From Rosistilla carotiformis (GTDB lineage: Bacteria > Planctomycetota > Planctomycetia > Pirellulales > Pirellulaceae): a stretch of DNA of 64,000 nt. Below the pieces are notes generated by a model. It was not told where the DNA came from. It worked only from the letters and a program-made list of their open reading frames with translations, and searched no databases. This document shows positions 54,282 to 64,000 of this stretch, one piece after another. Each line of letters begins with the position of its first letter. The stretch's first letter is position 1. The stretch is taken from NCBI RefSeq assembly GCF_007753095.1, contig NZ_CP036348.1, forward strand, positions 7,045,411 to 7,109,410. Reading direction: 5' to 3'. Made by a program: the position numbers and the translations under genes.

Positions 54282-56887
54282 ACCAGTTGCGGTTCGTTGA
54301 ACGACGCAACATTCGGCGGTCCCATCAACGATTGACGTAGCGTTCCGGTCGCGCGGCCGAGATCGATCTGGGCAACGCCGTAATTGATCTGCGACTGCAG
54401 AAGCGAATTCTCCGACGCTTGCAGGCGATCCTGAGCGCGGAGGATGTTGTCCAGATAGAGATCGGTAAAGCTGGTTCCGTCGGCGAGGTACCGCATCCGA
54501 GCGTTGACGTAGTTGAGGTCTTCGTGCGCCGAGACGAGGGCGCGGCCTTTGAGATCGAGATCGGTGGCGGCCTGGGCTGTCGCCAGCCAGCGGTCGCGAA
54601 CCTCCAAAGCGATATCGGCCGCGACGCCCTGCAGATCGGCTTCGAAGCGTTTTAGATTGGCGATCGTTTGGCGTTGGCGCGCGTTTGCGGCGCGGTTGTA
54701 AACGGGGACTTCAAACGTCAACCCGCCGCTGAATCCTGGATTGGAATCGACGAACTGATCGCGGAAGGCGTCGCCAAAATTCTTGTCGCCGCGAAGCGAT
54801 GCCGAATAGGTCGACAGCACGAGGTTCAGGACAGGCAGCAATTCGTTGTCGGCGACGTTGTTTTCGATCGCCGCCGATTGAATCTGCTTCAGTGCCCGCC
54901 GCACCTCGGGGCGATAGGCCAGCCCGACTTCGACATCCTGCTGCACGTCGCTCGCTTCACCCGTTTCGGGCGGCAGCGTCGTGGTGACGAATTCAAAGCC
55001 TTGCTGTTGAGCGTAGTTGGAACCAAAGATCTCGCGGAGCAAAGCTTCTTGAGCCCGAACGACATCGTATTCCGCCGACACCGTCGCCGCGTAACGCGAT
55101 GCGACAGCGCTGCGGATGCGGTTCATGTTGTCCTTACCGGCATCGATCTGCTGACGCTTCTCGACGATCTTCAACAGCTTGTCGGCGCGGTGCCACGACG
55201 CACGGGTTTGGACAAACCGGCCGCGGACGCCAACCAGGTTCCAATACGCCACGGCGACCACTTGCAACTGCTGCTCGATCCCGGCCTGCAGATCTTCGAC
55301 GGAAACCTGATGGGCGAACTTCGACAGTTCGACCGGACTGGTGTTCACTTGGTAACCAGCACCGCGCAACAACGGTTGGGTGTAATCGATCGACAGGCGT
55401 TGGTTGGCTTGATCCGGCGGGGTGAAAAAGCTGGAGTTGGAGTCGCGGAAACCTGTGCGATGCGCGATCTCGAGATCGCCGCCGAGTCGATTTCGCTGAC
55501 GGCCGCCGAAGCGGGTGCCGTAATCGTTGACTTCCAAACGGCTGGCGGCACCGGCCAGCGCGTCGCCTACGGGGTCGTCATCGTGAGCCCAGATCGATTC
55601 GACAAACACCGTCCAGTCGAATCCGGCATCTAGCCGAGCGACCTCGTAACCGCGACTGTCGACCTCCGCCGTCAACGACAGCAGTTCGGGCGAGAACCGC
55701 AGCGCCGCGCGGTACGCATCTTCCAGCGTCATCGCTTGAGAGCGATCGAACCGCAACAGTGGTTTGCGAACTTCATCATCCCACCACTTGCCATCGCGTT
55801 GCAGCGACGGCTGGGGATCCACGCGATCGACGACGACGCTGGATTCTTCCGATGGTGGCGACGCATTGCGCGGCGGAGCGATCGCTTCGATCGGAGCGGT
55901 CGACGGCTGGTCCGCTGCCGGTGTCTTGGAGACGCTTTCCAAAAGCGCTTCGAACTGGGGCAACGGTTGCGATGGGGACGTTGCGGGTCGAGGGAGATCT
56001 TCGGCAACCGCATCGGTCCGGGGGGGAGCGATCGTCTCGCGTCGCATTGGCGGTACGTCGGGGATCGCGATTCCGGTGATCTCGCTGCCGAGCCGCGGAT
56101 CGGAGCGAGGGGGCAGCGGCGCGACCTGCAACGGTTCGTGAGGCTGGTTGTCCAAATTGGGCAGCCGGAACGCGTCGTAGAGACTTGGGCCCGCTCCTTG
56201 CGATTCACCGATGATGTGCGGCAGTCGCGTGGGCTGTGGCTTCTCTACCTTCGGAAGCCGCTGGGTATGGATGACGCCTGGAGCCTCGTCGACCGCGTCG
56301 GGCGAGGTTGCTGGCACATCGGGCAGCGGTTGCTGCGAAGCGTCGGCGTTTTCCGCTGGCTGCAGCTGGATCGCCGGCAGGTCGACAAGCGGTGGCGGTT
56401 CGAGCGAATCGGTTGCGGGAACTTCTTCCGAAGGCAATGCTTCGGTTTCTACAGGCTGCGACGGAGCGGCTTCCTGCGGTGCATCTGCGATGTCTTGCGT
56501 GAGCACCGAATCGGGGGACCGATCGCTGGGAGAAGGCGTTTCGTCTTCGGGAGGCGTTGGTCCATTGAGAGCCATCGATAGCCGGACCGCTGCTGGAGTG
56601 ATGGTGGCAGACGGTTGGGGCGCCTCCGGTTCGCGAACCCGTTGAACGATCTTGGGCAACGGTCTGCCAAGGGCGGTTGCCGCGTGGCGCGGCGGCGTGG
56701 GGGCGGGACGTCCCAGAGCGGCTCGTGCCGCAGCGGGCCCGTTGACGGGGGCGGCACGATTCCAAAGCTGCATGCTCTGGTCCGAACCGATCACCGGAGC
56801 CAACGGATAAACTGGATCGCCAGCCGCTGCAAAACCCAGCGGCAGAGCGATCGAGAGCGTCGCGATGATCTTATGAATAACCTGCAT
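54275..56887 (-). CDS. TolC-family outer-membrane protein with long proline-rich N-terminus
   Basis: An 870-residue protein. After a signal peptide, residues about 24-370 form a low-complexity region rich in Pro, Ala, Ser and Glu. From about 385 (M-T-L-E-D-A-Y-R-A-A-L) to the end lies an ordinary OEP/TolC domain with two helical repeats. Such domains form the outer-membrane exit duct of RND or type I exporters. The ATG at 56885-56887 starts the signal peptide. No exporter genes lie beside it, which leaves its inner-membrane partner open; the RND system at 5.8-10.6 kb lacks one. Confidence 0.85.
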   Translation of the reverse strand: MQVIHKIIATLSIALPLGFAAAGDPVYPLAPVIGSDQSMQLWNRAAPVNGPAAARAALGRPAPTPPRHAATALGRPLPKIVQRVREPEAPQPSATITPAAVRLSMALNGPTPPEDETPSPSDRSPDSVLTQDIADAPQEAAPSQPVETEALPSEEVPATDSLEPPPLVDLPAIQLQPAENADASQQPLPDVPATSPDAVDEAPGVIHTQRLPKVEKPQPTRLPHIIGESQGAGPSLYDAFRLPNLDNQPHEPLQVAPLPPRSDPRLGSEITGIAIPDVPPMRRETIAPPRTDAVAEDLPRPATSPSQPLPQFEALLESVSKTPAADQPSTAPIEAIAPPRNASPPSEESSVVVDRVDPQPSLQRDGKWWDDEVRKPLLRFDRSQAMTLEDAYRAALRFSPELLSLTAEVDSRGYEVARLDAGFDWTVFVESIWAHDDDPVGDALAGAASRLEVNDYGTRFGGRQRNRLGGDLEIAHRTGFRDSNSSFFTPPDQANQRLSIDYTQPLLRGAGYQVNTSPVELSKFAHQVSVEDLQAGIEQQLQVVAVAYWNLVGVRGRFVQTRASWHRADKLLKIVEKRQQIDAGKDNMNRIRSAVASRYAATVSAEYDVVRAQEALLREIFGSNYAQQQGFEFVTTTLPPETGEASDVQQDVEVGLAYRPEVRRALKQIQSAAIENNVADNELLPVLNLVLSTYSASLRGDKNFGDAFRDQFVDSNPGFSGGLTFEVPVYNRAANARQRQTIANLKRFEADLQGVAADIALEVRDRWLATAQAATDLDLKGRALVSAHEDLNYVNARMRYLADGTSFTDLYLDNILRAQDRLQASENSLLQSQINYGVAQIDLGRATGTLRQSLMGPPNVASFNEPQLVH

Positions 56888-57046
56888 CGATAACCTGGCA
56901 GAATAGACCCAGCGGAACTTGGTGTCCGACAATCGTGTCCATTCTGTTATCGATTACCACGCGAACCGATTGCATCAATTCTACCGGGCAGATCGAAGAG
57001 CTTGCCCGGGAACTGAGGCGTGTCCGGTCTGCGGCAAGTTTGCCGG

Positions 57047-59434
57047 TTATCGCATCAAGCCATTGTCGCGCGAGGCAGATTGAGGAACCGAATCCGAACC
57101 GGTCGCCGCCTTGAGCGCCGCTTTGACCTGGCTGTCGGTCAAGATATCGGGCAGAACGATCGGATTCTTGGGATCGCCGGCCGGATAGATTGCCAGCAAT
57201 GGAATCGACGCGCTCTTCAGCTCGCTGAGCTTCGCTTTGATCTCGTCGCTCGGTTGGCTCCAATCGGCTTTCATCGGAACGACGTCGTGCTGTTGCAACG
57301 CTTCGGCCATCGATTCGGTGTTCAGCACGCTGTTGAAATTGTAGATGCAGGTCGGGCACCAGTTGGCCGTAAAGTCGACCATCACGGTTTTGCCCTGCTT
57401 TTGCAATGCTATCAACTTCGCTTCGCTGTACGATTCCCACTTCATGATCTCCGCGGCGGGAACCAACAGGTGGAACATCAACAGGGTCAGCGCGATCGCT
57501 GCGCTCGCACCGGTGCACCAGGCGGTAAACCGCTTCTGCATCGATTCCCAGTTCGGCACGCGGCCGATGATCCAGCAACCGAACCAGACCGCGATCAGCA
57601 TCCCAAACACAGCGGCCCGGTATTCATCGGGGACACCAGCGAACAGATAGACAACCGTTCCCAGCAGGAAGAACGAGAGCCCTTGCTTCAGGGTCTCCAT
57701 CCATTCGCCCGGCTTGGGCAGCCAAGCGATCGTGCTGGGGAACAATCCGATCAGCAGATAGGGCAACGCCATCCCCAGTCCGATCGCCGTGAAGACGGCG
57801 ACGACAACGACGTTCGACTGCGTCAACATGAACCCGAAGACAGGGCCCAGAAACGGACCGCTGCAGGGCGTGGCCAGGACCGTCGAAAAGACGCCCTTGG
57901 AAAACGCACCCGCGGGGCCTTCTTTACGCTGTAGCGCGCCGGCCGAACTGTTGGTCGCAAAACCGGGCAGTGGGATCTCCCACGTTCCCAGGAAACTGAG
58001 GGCCATCGCAAAGACGAAGACCATTAGCCCCAGCCGAAACTGGATGTAAGTGTATTGTTCACCCCACGAAAACGATTCGCCGTAAAAGGTGCGAAAGCCG
58101 ATGGCGACGGCTGCCAGGCACCAAAAGACCGACAGCAACCCGAGGGTATACCAAAGGTTCAGCGAGAGGATTTTGCCGCGATCCTGGCCCGCTTGTTCGA
58201 CAAACGACATCACCTTCAGCCCGATCACCGGCAGCACGCAAGGCATCAGGTTCAAGATCACGCCCCCCAACAAGCCAAAGGCGAGCGCCAGCGGGATGCT
58301 GAATCCGCTTCCCCCCTCGGACCCAACGCTGGCCGACAGGTCGTCGACCCAGTCGCCAACCGCGGCAGCTTCGGCGATCTCGCGATATTCGAGCGAGGTG
58401 ATCGCGACGGGAACCGCCGCATCGGATGTTTCTTTGCCCAGCGTGATCGTCGCCGTCAAGCGAATGCCACGCCGTTCCAAGCAACTGCTGTCGGTACACG
58501 CTTGGTAGCCGACCATCGCTTCCAACGGATACTCACCCGCTTCGGCAGCCTTGTCGACTTGAATCGGCAGCGTCCAGGTCACATCTCCTTCGTGATACGC
58601 GATCTCGGCCAAGCCGGGAATCTGTTGATCGCTGAGTACCGGTTCGGTCGATGCCGTCGGCGAGCCAACCCGCAACGCATTTTTCTTGGTCACGAGGATG
58701 ACCGTCGAGAAGTTGGCATCGACGGTCGAAGACTTGTACAAATGATAGCCATCATCGACGGTCGCGCGGACGATCAATTGAGCATCATCGCCGGGGCGAA
58801 CCTTGCCCGGCAACAATTCGGCACTCCAGGAGACAACCGAGTTTTCGTCGCGGAACTCACCGCCGGCCATCGGCGGGGCGTAGCTGCCGGTGAACTTTGC
58901 CGTCAGCGTCTCTTCGACCGGCAGGCAGGTGGCGTCTTTGCAAGCTTGGGCGTCGACGATGATCTGCAACTCGCTGGACGACGGGTTGGCCGGATCGGCG
59001 AACTGGATCGGCGCCGTCCAGATGACCTCATCGACATGGTCTTCCACTGTCACGCCTTGGAAGATCTCGGGGGTCGATTTCTGTGGAGCGGTGTTGGGGG
59101 TGAACGGTCCGAGCAGTTTGACCGGGCTGCCTTCGCCCAGTTCCAGTCGCGTTCGTTTGGGGCCGCCGGCGGGCTGAGTGACCGAATAGAGATGCCAGTC
59201 CTTCGCCACAACCGCTTTGACATGAACGCGGCCGCGATCGGTTCCCTCGGCCTGTTCGTAGGTCGCTGTCAGTTGAACTTCTTTCTCGACAGCCCCCAAC
59301 TTCAGGCCCGATGGCAATTGAGGGGCGAGGTTAAATCGTCGATCGGTTTGAGCCAGGGCAGGGACAGCCAGCGCGAGCAGGCAGATCAGCGTTGCCAATC
59401 GAGATCCGTGGTTTACCATAGTTTGACACTTCAT
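57047..59434 (-). CDS. DsbD-like thiol:disulfide interchange protein with duplicated N-terminal domain
   Basis: A 795-residue protein (E. coli DsbD is 565). After a signal peptide come two copies of the DsbD N-terminal domain, each with a Cys-x4-Cys pair (165/170 and 313/318). The membrane part carries Cys399 (M-P-C-V-L-P) and Cys524 (T-P-C-S-G-P). The C-terminal thioredoxin domain has W-C-P-T-C (693/696). It moves reducing power from cytoplasmic thioredoxin to periplasmic proteins. ATG at 59434; another at 59419 is possible. Neighbouring genes give no partner. Confidence 0.92.
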   Translation of the reverse strand: MKCQTMVNHGSRLATLICLLALAVPALAQTDRRFNLAPQLPSGLKLGAVEKEVQLTATYEQAEGTDRGRVHVKAVVAKDWHLYSVTQPAGGPKRTRLELGEGSPVKLLGPFTPNTAPQKSTPEIFQGVTVEDHVDEVIWTAPIQFADPANPSSSELQIIVDAQACKDATCLPVEETLTAKFTGSYAPPMAGGEFRDENSVVSWSAELLPGKVRPGDDAQLIVRATVDDGYHLYKSSTVDANFSTVILVTKKNALRVGSPTASTEPVLSDQQIPGLAEIAYHEGDVTWTLPIQVDKAAEAGEYPLEAMVGYQACTDSSCLERRGIRLTATITLGKETSDAAVPVAITSLEYREIAEAAAVGDWVDDLSASVGSEGGSGFSIPLALAFGLLGGVILNLMPCVLPVIGLKVMSFVEQAGQDRGKILSLNLWYTLGLLSVFWCLAAVAIGFRTFYGESFSWGEQYTYIQFRLGLMVFVFAMALSFLGTWEIPLPGFATNSSAGALQRKEGPAGAFSKGVFSTVLATPCSGPFLGPVFGFMLTQSNVVVVAVFTAIGLGMALPYLLIGLFPSTIAWLPKPGEWMETLKQGLSFFLLGTVVYLFAGVPDEYRAAVFGMLIAVWFGCWIIGRVPNWESMQKRFTAWCTGASAAIALTLLMFHLLVPAAEIMKWESYSEAKLIALQKQGKTVMVDFTANWCPTCIYNFNSVLNTESMAEALQQHDVVPMKADWSQPSDEIKAKLSELKSASIPLLAIYPAGDPKNPIVLPDILTDSQVKAALKAATGSDSVPQSASRDNGLMR

Positions 59435-59646
59435 ATTGGGTTTTCCCCGAGACGACTGGATAGTCTGGGTGTTCGACGCTGCCCCTACAGAGACAGAAAA
59501 TTTTACGGTGCCGACAAAAACAGGGTCAACAGCTTAGTCGGCGCGATCGAACGTTTTTAGTGTGCGTTAGCACACATTACGTTTCGTTCGCGGCCCCAAA
59601 AAATCCATAGAACTGCATCAACTGACATATATCTGCGCTGCGGGGG

Positions 59647-60639
59647 CTACGGGAACAGCATTTCCGCCCGATCGACCGCTTCTCGGAAGCGATCGGCCGC
59701 TTTTTCCGCTCCCGCATCAAACCTGCGGTTCTCTACGCATAGCCATTGGGTCCAATTTGCCGACGCTATCAAACAGGTGGCAGCATCCAATAAGGGGATT
59801 AGGCGTTCGGAAGTGGCATCCAACGGTTGGATCCGGCGGTACGCAGCGATAGCTGCATTATACCACTGCAGAGGTATTCCCCCACAGCTTCCCAGAAATC
59901 TGGCCAGGTCGGTCGCCGGCGTGTCGATTCGGACGGCGTCGTAGTCGACGATCGCGGAAACCGATTCCGTCGCGCTGCCTAGGTTGTCAAACAACAGATG
60001 TTCCAGGTGGACATCGCGCAGCACCCATTGGGTTTTCACGCCGACCGCCGTCGCTTCGTGTAAGCGATAGCGGATCGAAAGATGGTTCGCATTCCAGAGT
60101 GCCGTCGCGCGATGGGCCAGCGATTGCAGTGGCGGTGGCGAAGCGAGAGCCCGGGCAAATGGATTGTCTTGCAGCAGTTGGTCGATCCGCGTGATCCGAG
60201 CCAAGACCGCCGGAGCGACCTGGTCTTGGCAATCGACCGCGGCAAGGGATCGATGGATCGAGGCGATCGCTGCGGCCGCCTGCTCGATCCGCTCGACCGA
60301 TAGTTCGTCGCGTGAAAGGCATCGCCCAGGCATCCAACGCGTCAGATCCCAGACACCGTTGTCGCTGACGATTCGCGCGGGAGCTCCCGGTTGGCAGCCG
60401 ACCTCGGGGACCAGCACGCATCCGCCGGATCGAGCGGCGGTCATAAAGCGATGCACCTGATCGACGCGCGCGATCTCAGTTCCCAGCGGCCACCGTCGCA
60501 GACAATAGCTCGTCCCATCGACCTCGACGCGATAGACTCTCGCGCCGCTGAGTCCCCAGCCGCTGGCAGCCGGTTCGATCTGCGTCGCCCCTCGCGGCGC
60601 GAGCAACTGGTGGAGAATCGATGCGGGGATTTCGTTCAT
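59647..60639 (-). CDS. Aminoglycoside phosphotransferase-like kinase
   Basis: A 330-residue protein of the APH/choline kinase fold. The catalytic loop reads L-R-D-V-H-L-E-H (Asp209, His211), where the usual Asn is replaced by His; the metal-binding Asp is in I-V-D-Y-D (232-234). It is therefore a divergent member, more likely a small-molecule kinase than an antibiotic resistance enzyme. The ATG at 60637-60639 fits; 18 upstream residues of the longer frame are unsupported. Confidence 0.72.
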   Translation of the reverse strand: MNEIPASILHQLLAPRGATQIEPAASGWGLSGARVYRVEVDGTSYCLRRWPLGTEIARVDQVHRFMTAARSGGCVLVPEVGCQPGAPARIVSDNGVWDLTRWMPGRCLSRDELSVERIEQAAAAIASIHRSLAAVDCQDQVAPAVLARITRIDQLLQDNPFARALASPPPLQSLAHRATALWNANHLSIRYRLHEATAVGVKTQWVLRDVHLEHLLFDNLGSATESVSAIVDYDAVRIDTPATDLARFLGSCGGIPLQWYNAAIAAYRRIQPLDATSERLIPLLDAATCLIASANWTQWLCVENRRFDAGAEKAADRFREAVDRAEMLFP

Positions 60640-60703
60640 GCGAGTCAGGTCGGTTGCAGAGCCAGGACAAAGCCTTGATTCTATCGATCGCAACCGCCGT
60701 CGC

Positions 60704-62071
60704 TTAGACCAGTTCGCGGATCGGTTCGATTCCCTGAGCGACAGGGTACTGAGGTCGCCCGCGGAGATCGAACTCGCGGACCGTGTTCAGGTCGATGCCG
60801 AGGTTGTGGTACAGCGTCGCCAGTATCTCTTGGAATTGAATTGGCCGATCGACCGCGTATTCGCCCAAACGATTGGTCGAACCGATCACTTGGCCGGTTC
60901 GCATTCCACCGCAGGCCAAAAGGGCTGTCGAAACGCGAGGCCAGTGGTCGCGTCCCGCGTTGGCGTTGATCTTGGGCGTGCGACCAAATTCACCCCAACA
61001 GACGACCGAGACATCTTTGTCGAGATTGCGTTCAACGAGATCCTGGATCAGGGCGGCGAGAGCTTGGTCCAGCATCGGCATGTCCTGGCGAGCCCGTTTG
61101 AAATTGCCGCCGTGCCAATCCCAACGACTGAAATTCAACGAGACGACGCGGGCTCCCGCTTCGACCAACCGCCGCGCGATCAACAGATTCTCGACCATCT
61201 TCGGCGCCCCGTCGGCACGGAACTCTGAATCCCCGGTGCCATACCGCTCGACGATCGCGGGATCCTCTTTCGACAGATCCATCGCGTCGGCCAATTTGCT
61301 GCTGGTCAGGATTCCCAACGCTTGGTTGGTGAAGGCATCCATTCCGTCCATCGCGCCACTGCTGTCGAGTTCCCGCTGCAGAGAATCGATCGATTTCAGC
61401 AGGCCCGCGCGATCCTGCAGTCGTTCGAGCGTGATGTCTTTGAGAACCATGTTGTCGATCTTGGAGGTTTCGCCTTTGCCACCCATCAATCGAAAGGGGG
61501 CATGAGCCAAGCCCAAGAAGCCGCCGGCGCCCGGTTCGCCCCATGGGGTGTGACGCGTCTTGTACATCAGGCTCACGTGTGGCGGCATCGCGTTGCCCGC
61601 TGGGCCTTGCAGTTTGCTGACCCATGCGCCCATCGAAGGCCATCCGCCGGCTGGTTCATTGTTCCGAGCGTCCCAACCGGTGACGCACTGGTCGCTGTAG
61701 TGTGGTCCCTTAGCACCAACGACCGAACGGATGATCGCGCAATGCTCCATCTGCTTGGCCAGCTTGGGAAACAGTTCGCAGATTTCGATCCCCGGCACGC
61801 TGGTCCCGATCGGCCGGAACTCGCCGCGGATTTCGCTGGGGGCATCCTGCTTGAGATCCCACATGTCTTGATGGGGCGGCCCGCCGGGAAGGAAGATATT
61901 GATGACCGCTTTGTGCGAACGATGCCCTTCGCCTTTTGCCGCTTCGGCCTGCAACAACTGGGGCAACGAAAGCGTCCCGAGCGTCATCCCGCCGACCTTG
62001 ATGAAGTTACGACGCGAGACACCATCACAATACTGACCAGCACCGCCGGATCGGCCGAGAATCGTTAACAT
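60704..62071 (-). CDS. DUF1501 protein with Tat signal
   Basis: A 455-residue protein of the DUF1501 family, very common in planctomycetes. It has S-R-R-N-F-I-K-V-G-G near the N-terminus (Tat export) and then F-L-P-G-G-P-P-H-Q-D-M, W-D-A-R-N-N-E-P, and the C-terminal G-E-F-G-R-T-P-K segment typical of sulfatase-like alkaline phosphatase folds. It normally pairs with a large DUF1549/DUF1553 cytochrome c-like gene; none is adjacent here. ATG at 62069-62071; function not established. Confidence 0.93.
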   Translation of the reverse strand: MLTILGRSGGAGQYCDGVSRRNFIKVGGMTLGTLSLPQLLQAEAAKGEGHRSHKAVINIFLPGGPPHQDMWDLKQDAPSEIRGEFRPIGTSVPGIEICELFPKLAKQMEHCAIIRSVVGAKGPHYSDQCVTGWDARNNEPAGGWPSMGAWVSKLQGPAGNAMPPHVSLMYKTRHTPWGEPGAGGFLGLAHAPFRLMGGKGETSKIDNMVLKDITLERLQDRAGLLKSIDSLQRELDSSGAMDGMDAFTNQALGILTSSKLADAMDLSKEDPAIVERYGTGDSEFRADGAPKMVENLLIARRLVEAGARVVSLNFSRWDWHGGNFKRARQDMPMLDQALAALIQDLVERNLDKDVSVVCWGEFGRTPKINANAGRDHWPRVSTALLACGGMRTGQVIGSTNRLGEYAVDRPIQFQEILATLYHNLGIDLNTVREFDLRGRPQYPVAQGIEPIRELV

Positions 62072-62687
62072 CGCAGAAGGCTCCACAGGTAGGAACGAAC
62101 AACATCGATGTCGTTCGCGCGTGGTTGAGGGTCGTTTGCGCTGACCGCACGTTGGGGGGCGGGCAACCTAACGCATATCGTAACGGCCACTTGCCCGCCG
62201 TACAACAAACGAAACTTGTAGATTCGTACGGTATTTTACGAGTGCTAGCATCGATCCCCCGGTTCGTAGCGAAACAACAGGGCATCCAGGAACACGCCCA
62301 CGCCCCCCACCAAGCGACACGTAAACACCAGTCCAGGTATCCATGGATCACTAGCCAGGCTCGATAATTGACGCGGTGTCGCGTGCGTGCACAACTTACG
62401 CATGGGGGACGAAGCGTCCGCGCATTCGTCCGAATGCAGGGCTTCGGAGCGGACCGATTTTAAGCCCCATCGGGGACGCGAATGTTCGGTAAACGCTTTG
62501 GTTGCGATTGCAGATCCACGTCCCTTCCAACCGACACTCAATAAAAGATCGCAAGAGTGGGCAATCTGGCGGAAGTCCAACTGCCGAAGCGGTGGATTTG
62601 AAATGACCCTATTCGGGAGTTTTTCAGGTCGACAGGTTTCCTCGATCGCATTCGGATTTGCCTTCCACAGAGAAAGACTCTCGAAAA
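62072..62687. other. Divergent intergenic region
   Basis: About 615 bases between the DUF1501 gene (minus) and the sensor kinase (plus). A GCATTCG-TC-CGAATGC palindrome lies near 62420-62437. No gene or larger repeat was recognised. Confidence 0.45.
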
Positions 62688-64000
62688 ATGCAGTACGCTC
62701 CCCCTCCCAACCGCCGCTTCCCCGCCATCGTACCTTACGCATTGCTCAGCGGAATCGTCGTCCTATGTTGCGGCGGTTTCTACCTTCGCGAAGCGGGCCA
62801 TCTGAAGAAGGCATTGTTAGCCAACGAGCGAACGGGGATCGATGCTTGGGCCCAGCACGTGCAATCCAATCTGCGTCCGGTCGCCGACGATCTACGCCAA
62901 TGGGCCAACGACCCCAGCTTGTTCGACTTCGTGACCGAGGGGATTCCCGACGATCTACAGCGGGCGACGCAACAGGCAGTGGTCTTCAGTCGTCTGAAGC
63001 CCGAATACGACCAGATCCGCTATTTGGACCTGCAAGGGCACGAGGTCCTGCGGGTCAACCGACACGGTCAGGTCGTGCCCGGGGAGGAACTGCAAGACAA
63101 GTCGGCGCGCGATTACTTTCTCAAGGCATCGACGTTAGCGCGCGGGCAAATGTATTTGTCGGCGATCGATCTGAACGTCGAACACGGCCGCGTCGAACAA
63201 CCGTTCCGTCCGATGCTGCGACTTGCGATGCCGATCTTCGACGACGCGGGAACACGTCGCGGTGTGTGCGTGATCAACTACTTTGCCGGTGGCGTGTTTC
63301 ACTGCGTTGAAGAAGTGCGACCGGACGTCGCCCATCGGTTGCGTTTGCTGAATCAACGCGGCTATTGGCTGAAAGCTTCGGGCCCCGAACTGGAATGGGG
63401 ATTCCTGTTCCCCGACCGCAAGATCCTGCCCTTGGCGAAAACCGATCCAACGCTGTGGAGACGGATTGAATCCGAACCGCGGGGCCAGGTCCGAGGGTCC
63501 ACCGGAACATTGACGTGGCAAAAAGTCGACCTACAGAAAACGATCGCCTCCCCTTCCGATTCGGTGATCGCGGAAGAACAGTACTTGATCTTTGCATCGG
63601 AGCTCACCGATCAAGAGTATGCCGAACTGTTAGCTCACCCGCGGACCCTCGCGGGCCTGATCACGCTTGTGCTGCTGGGACTGACCACGGTTGCCTATAC
63701 GATGTATCGGTCCAAGCAACAGGCGACCGATGCGATGCACAGCAGCCAGCAGGATCTAGAACAAACACTCGACTCGATGGACGATGCCCTGCAGGCACGC
63801 GAGGCGGCAGAAGCGGCCAATCAAGCGAAGAGCGAATTCCTCGCGTCGATGAGCCATGAACTACGGACTCCGCTCAACGGCATCTTGGGGATGAACGAAC
63901 TGTTGTTGAACACCTCGTTGACCGATCGACAACGCCAATTTGTGCAAGCAGGCGACACCTGTGGCAAGGCGTTGATGCAGCAAATCAATGACATCCTCGA
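62688..64000 (+). CDS. Hybrid-type sensor histidine kinase, 5' part
   Basis: The frame runs from ATG at 62688 to the window end without a stop (437 codons). It has an N-terminal helix (about 14-32), an extracytoplasmic Cache-like sensor region (about 33-325), a second helix (about 326-350), a short coiled linker and the HisKA domain with His390 in S-H-E-L-R-T-P-L-N. The ATPase domain and any receivers lie beyond the window. AGAAAGA lies about 13 bases upstream of the ATG. It resembles the BarA-type kinase at 20856-23666. Confidence 0.85.
   Translation, partial: MQYAPPPNRRFPAIVPYALLSGIVVLCCGGFYLREAGHLKKALLANERTGIDAWAQHVQSNLRPVADDLRQWANDPSLFDFVTEGIPDDLQRATQQAVVFSRLKPEYDQIRYLDLQGHEVLRVNRHGQVVPGEELQDKSARDYFLKASTLARGQMYLSAIDLNVEHGRVEQPFRPMLRLAMPIFDDAGTRRGVCVINYFAGGVFHCVEEVRPDVAHRLRLLNQRGYWLKASGPELEWGFLFPDRKILPLAKTDPTLWRRIESEPRGQVRGSTGTLTWQKVDLQKTIASPSDSVIAEEQYLIFASELTDQEYAELLAHPRTLAGLITLVLLGLTTVAYTMYRSKQQATDAMHSSQQDLEQTLDSMDDALQAREAAEAANQAKSEFLASMSHELRTPLNGILGMNELLLNTSLTDRQRQFVQAGDTCGKALMQQINDIL

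Noticed and set aside
59561-59574. TGTGC-GTTA-GCACA hairpin near the DsbD-like gene as a terminator for the phosphotransferase gene
   Set aside because: On the minus strand it is followed by A residues, not T, so it does not fit a rho-independent terminator.
59647-60639. Phosphotransferase as an aminoglycoside resistance gene
   Set aside because: The catalytic loop is divergent and the gene is in ordinary chromosomal context without mobile elements.

Overview
The window looks like chromosomal DNA of a planctomycete, most likely a Pirellulaceae member (Rhodopirellula/Rosistilla-like). This is inferred from family content: a DUF1501 Tat-exported protein, a very large membrane-bound-dehydrogenase/HEAT/cytochrome c protein, ThuA and ceramidase-type secreted hydrolases, an RTX protein with an N-terminal motif resembling LEPR-XLL, and GC-rich intergenic DNA packed with palindromic repeats. 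No phage, transposase, CRISPR array or rRNA was seen. One tRNA (tRNA-Val, GAC anticodon) is present. Both window edges cut genes: an acetyltransferase on the left and a sensor kinase on the right.

Layout. 1-1449: tail of a GNAT acetyltransferase and a JmjC/cupin-like gene, then 0.5 kb of interspersed palindromic repeats. 1955-11315 (all minus strand): a metal/thiol-handling block, in transcription order a His/Cys-rich small membrane protein, an RND membrane-fusion protein and RND pump, a His-rich lipoprotein, a thioredoxin-fold secreted protein with a Cys/His tail, and a MacB/LolCDE-type permease and ATPase whose permease carries paired cysteines. Upstream of it lie NDH-2 and an NhaD antiporter (11483-14280). 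14949-18674: an MsbA-type ABC exporter and a convergent RTX/proline-repeat secreted protein. 18901-19400: a 193-bp tandem repeat. 19424-25040: an aminotransferase, a BarA-like hybrid kinase and a secreted HExxH protein. 25156-31523: a ceramidase-like protein, a Na+/solute symporter and a YyaL/DUF255 protein. 31641-37161: an SDR without the catalytic Tyr, the large cytochrome c protein and an AlaC-like aminotransferase. 37421-42373: a complete pstSCAB-phoU phosphate operon. 42431-48263: DUF3500, desaturase, methyltransferase, and a three-gene operon of M20 peptidase, BFD-type ferredoxin and serine hydrolase. 48392-49409: infC and tRNA-Val. 50230-54281: dienelactone hydrolase, ceramidase-like protein, ThuA and rsmE in one direction. 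54275-59434: a TolC-like protein with a long proline-rich N-terminus and a DsbD-like protein with a doubled periplasmic domain. 59647-64000: a phosphotransferase, a DUF1501 protein and the start of a second hybrid kinase.

How it fits together. The left third is best read as metal efflux/detoxification with thiol chemistry. The RND pair has no outer-membrane partner beside it; the orphan TolC-like protein at 54-57 kb is a possible one. The pst operon is a self-contained phosphate-uptake module. Much of the rest is typical planctomycete degradative and housekeeping content. The most unusual signals are the paired-cysteine permease with its thioredoxin-fold neighbour, a shared 23-bp-arm palindromic element found 22 kb apart, the tandem and palindromic repeat families, the doubled DsbD domain, the enlarged PstA, and the BFD ferredoxin sandwiched between two hydrolases. 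Start codons were chosen by reading upstream sequence and comparing with family N-termini; several are uncertain and are marked.
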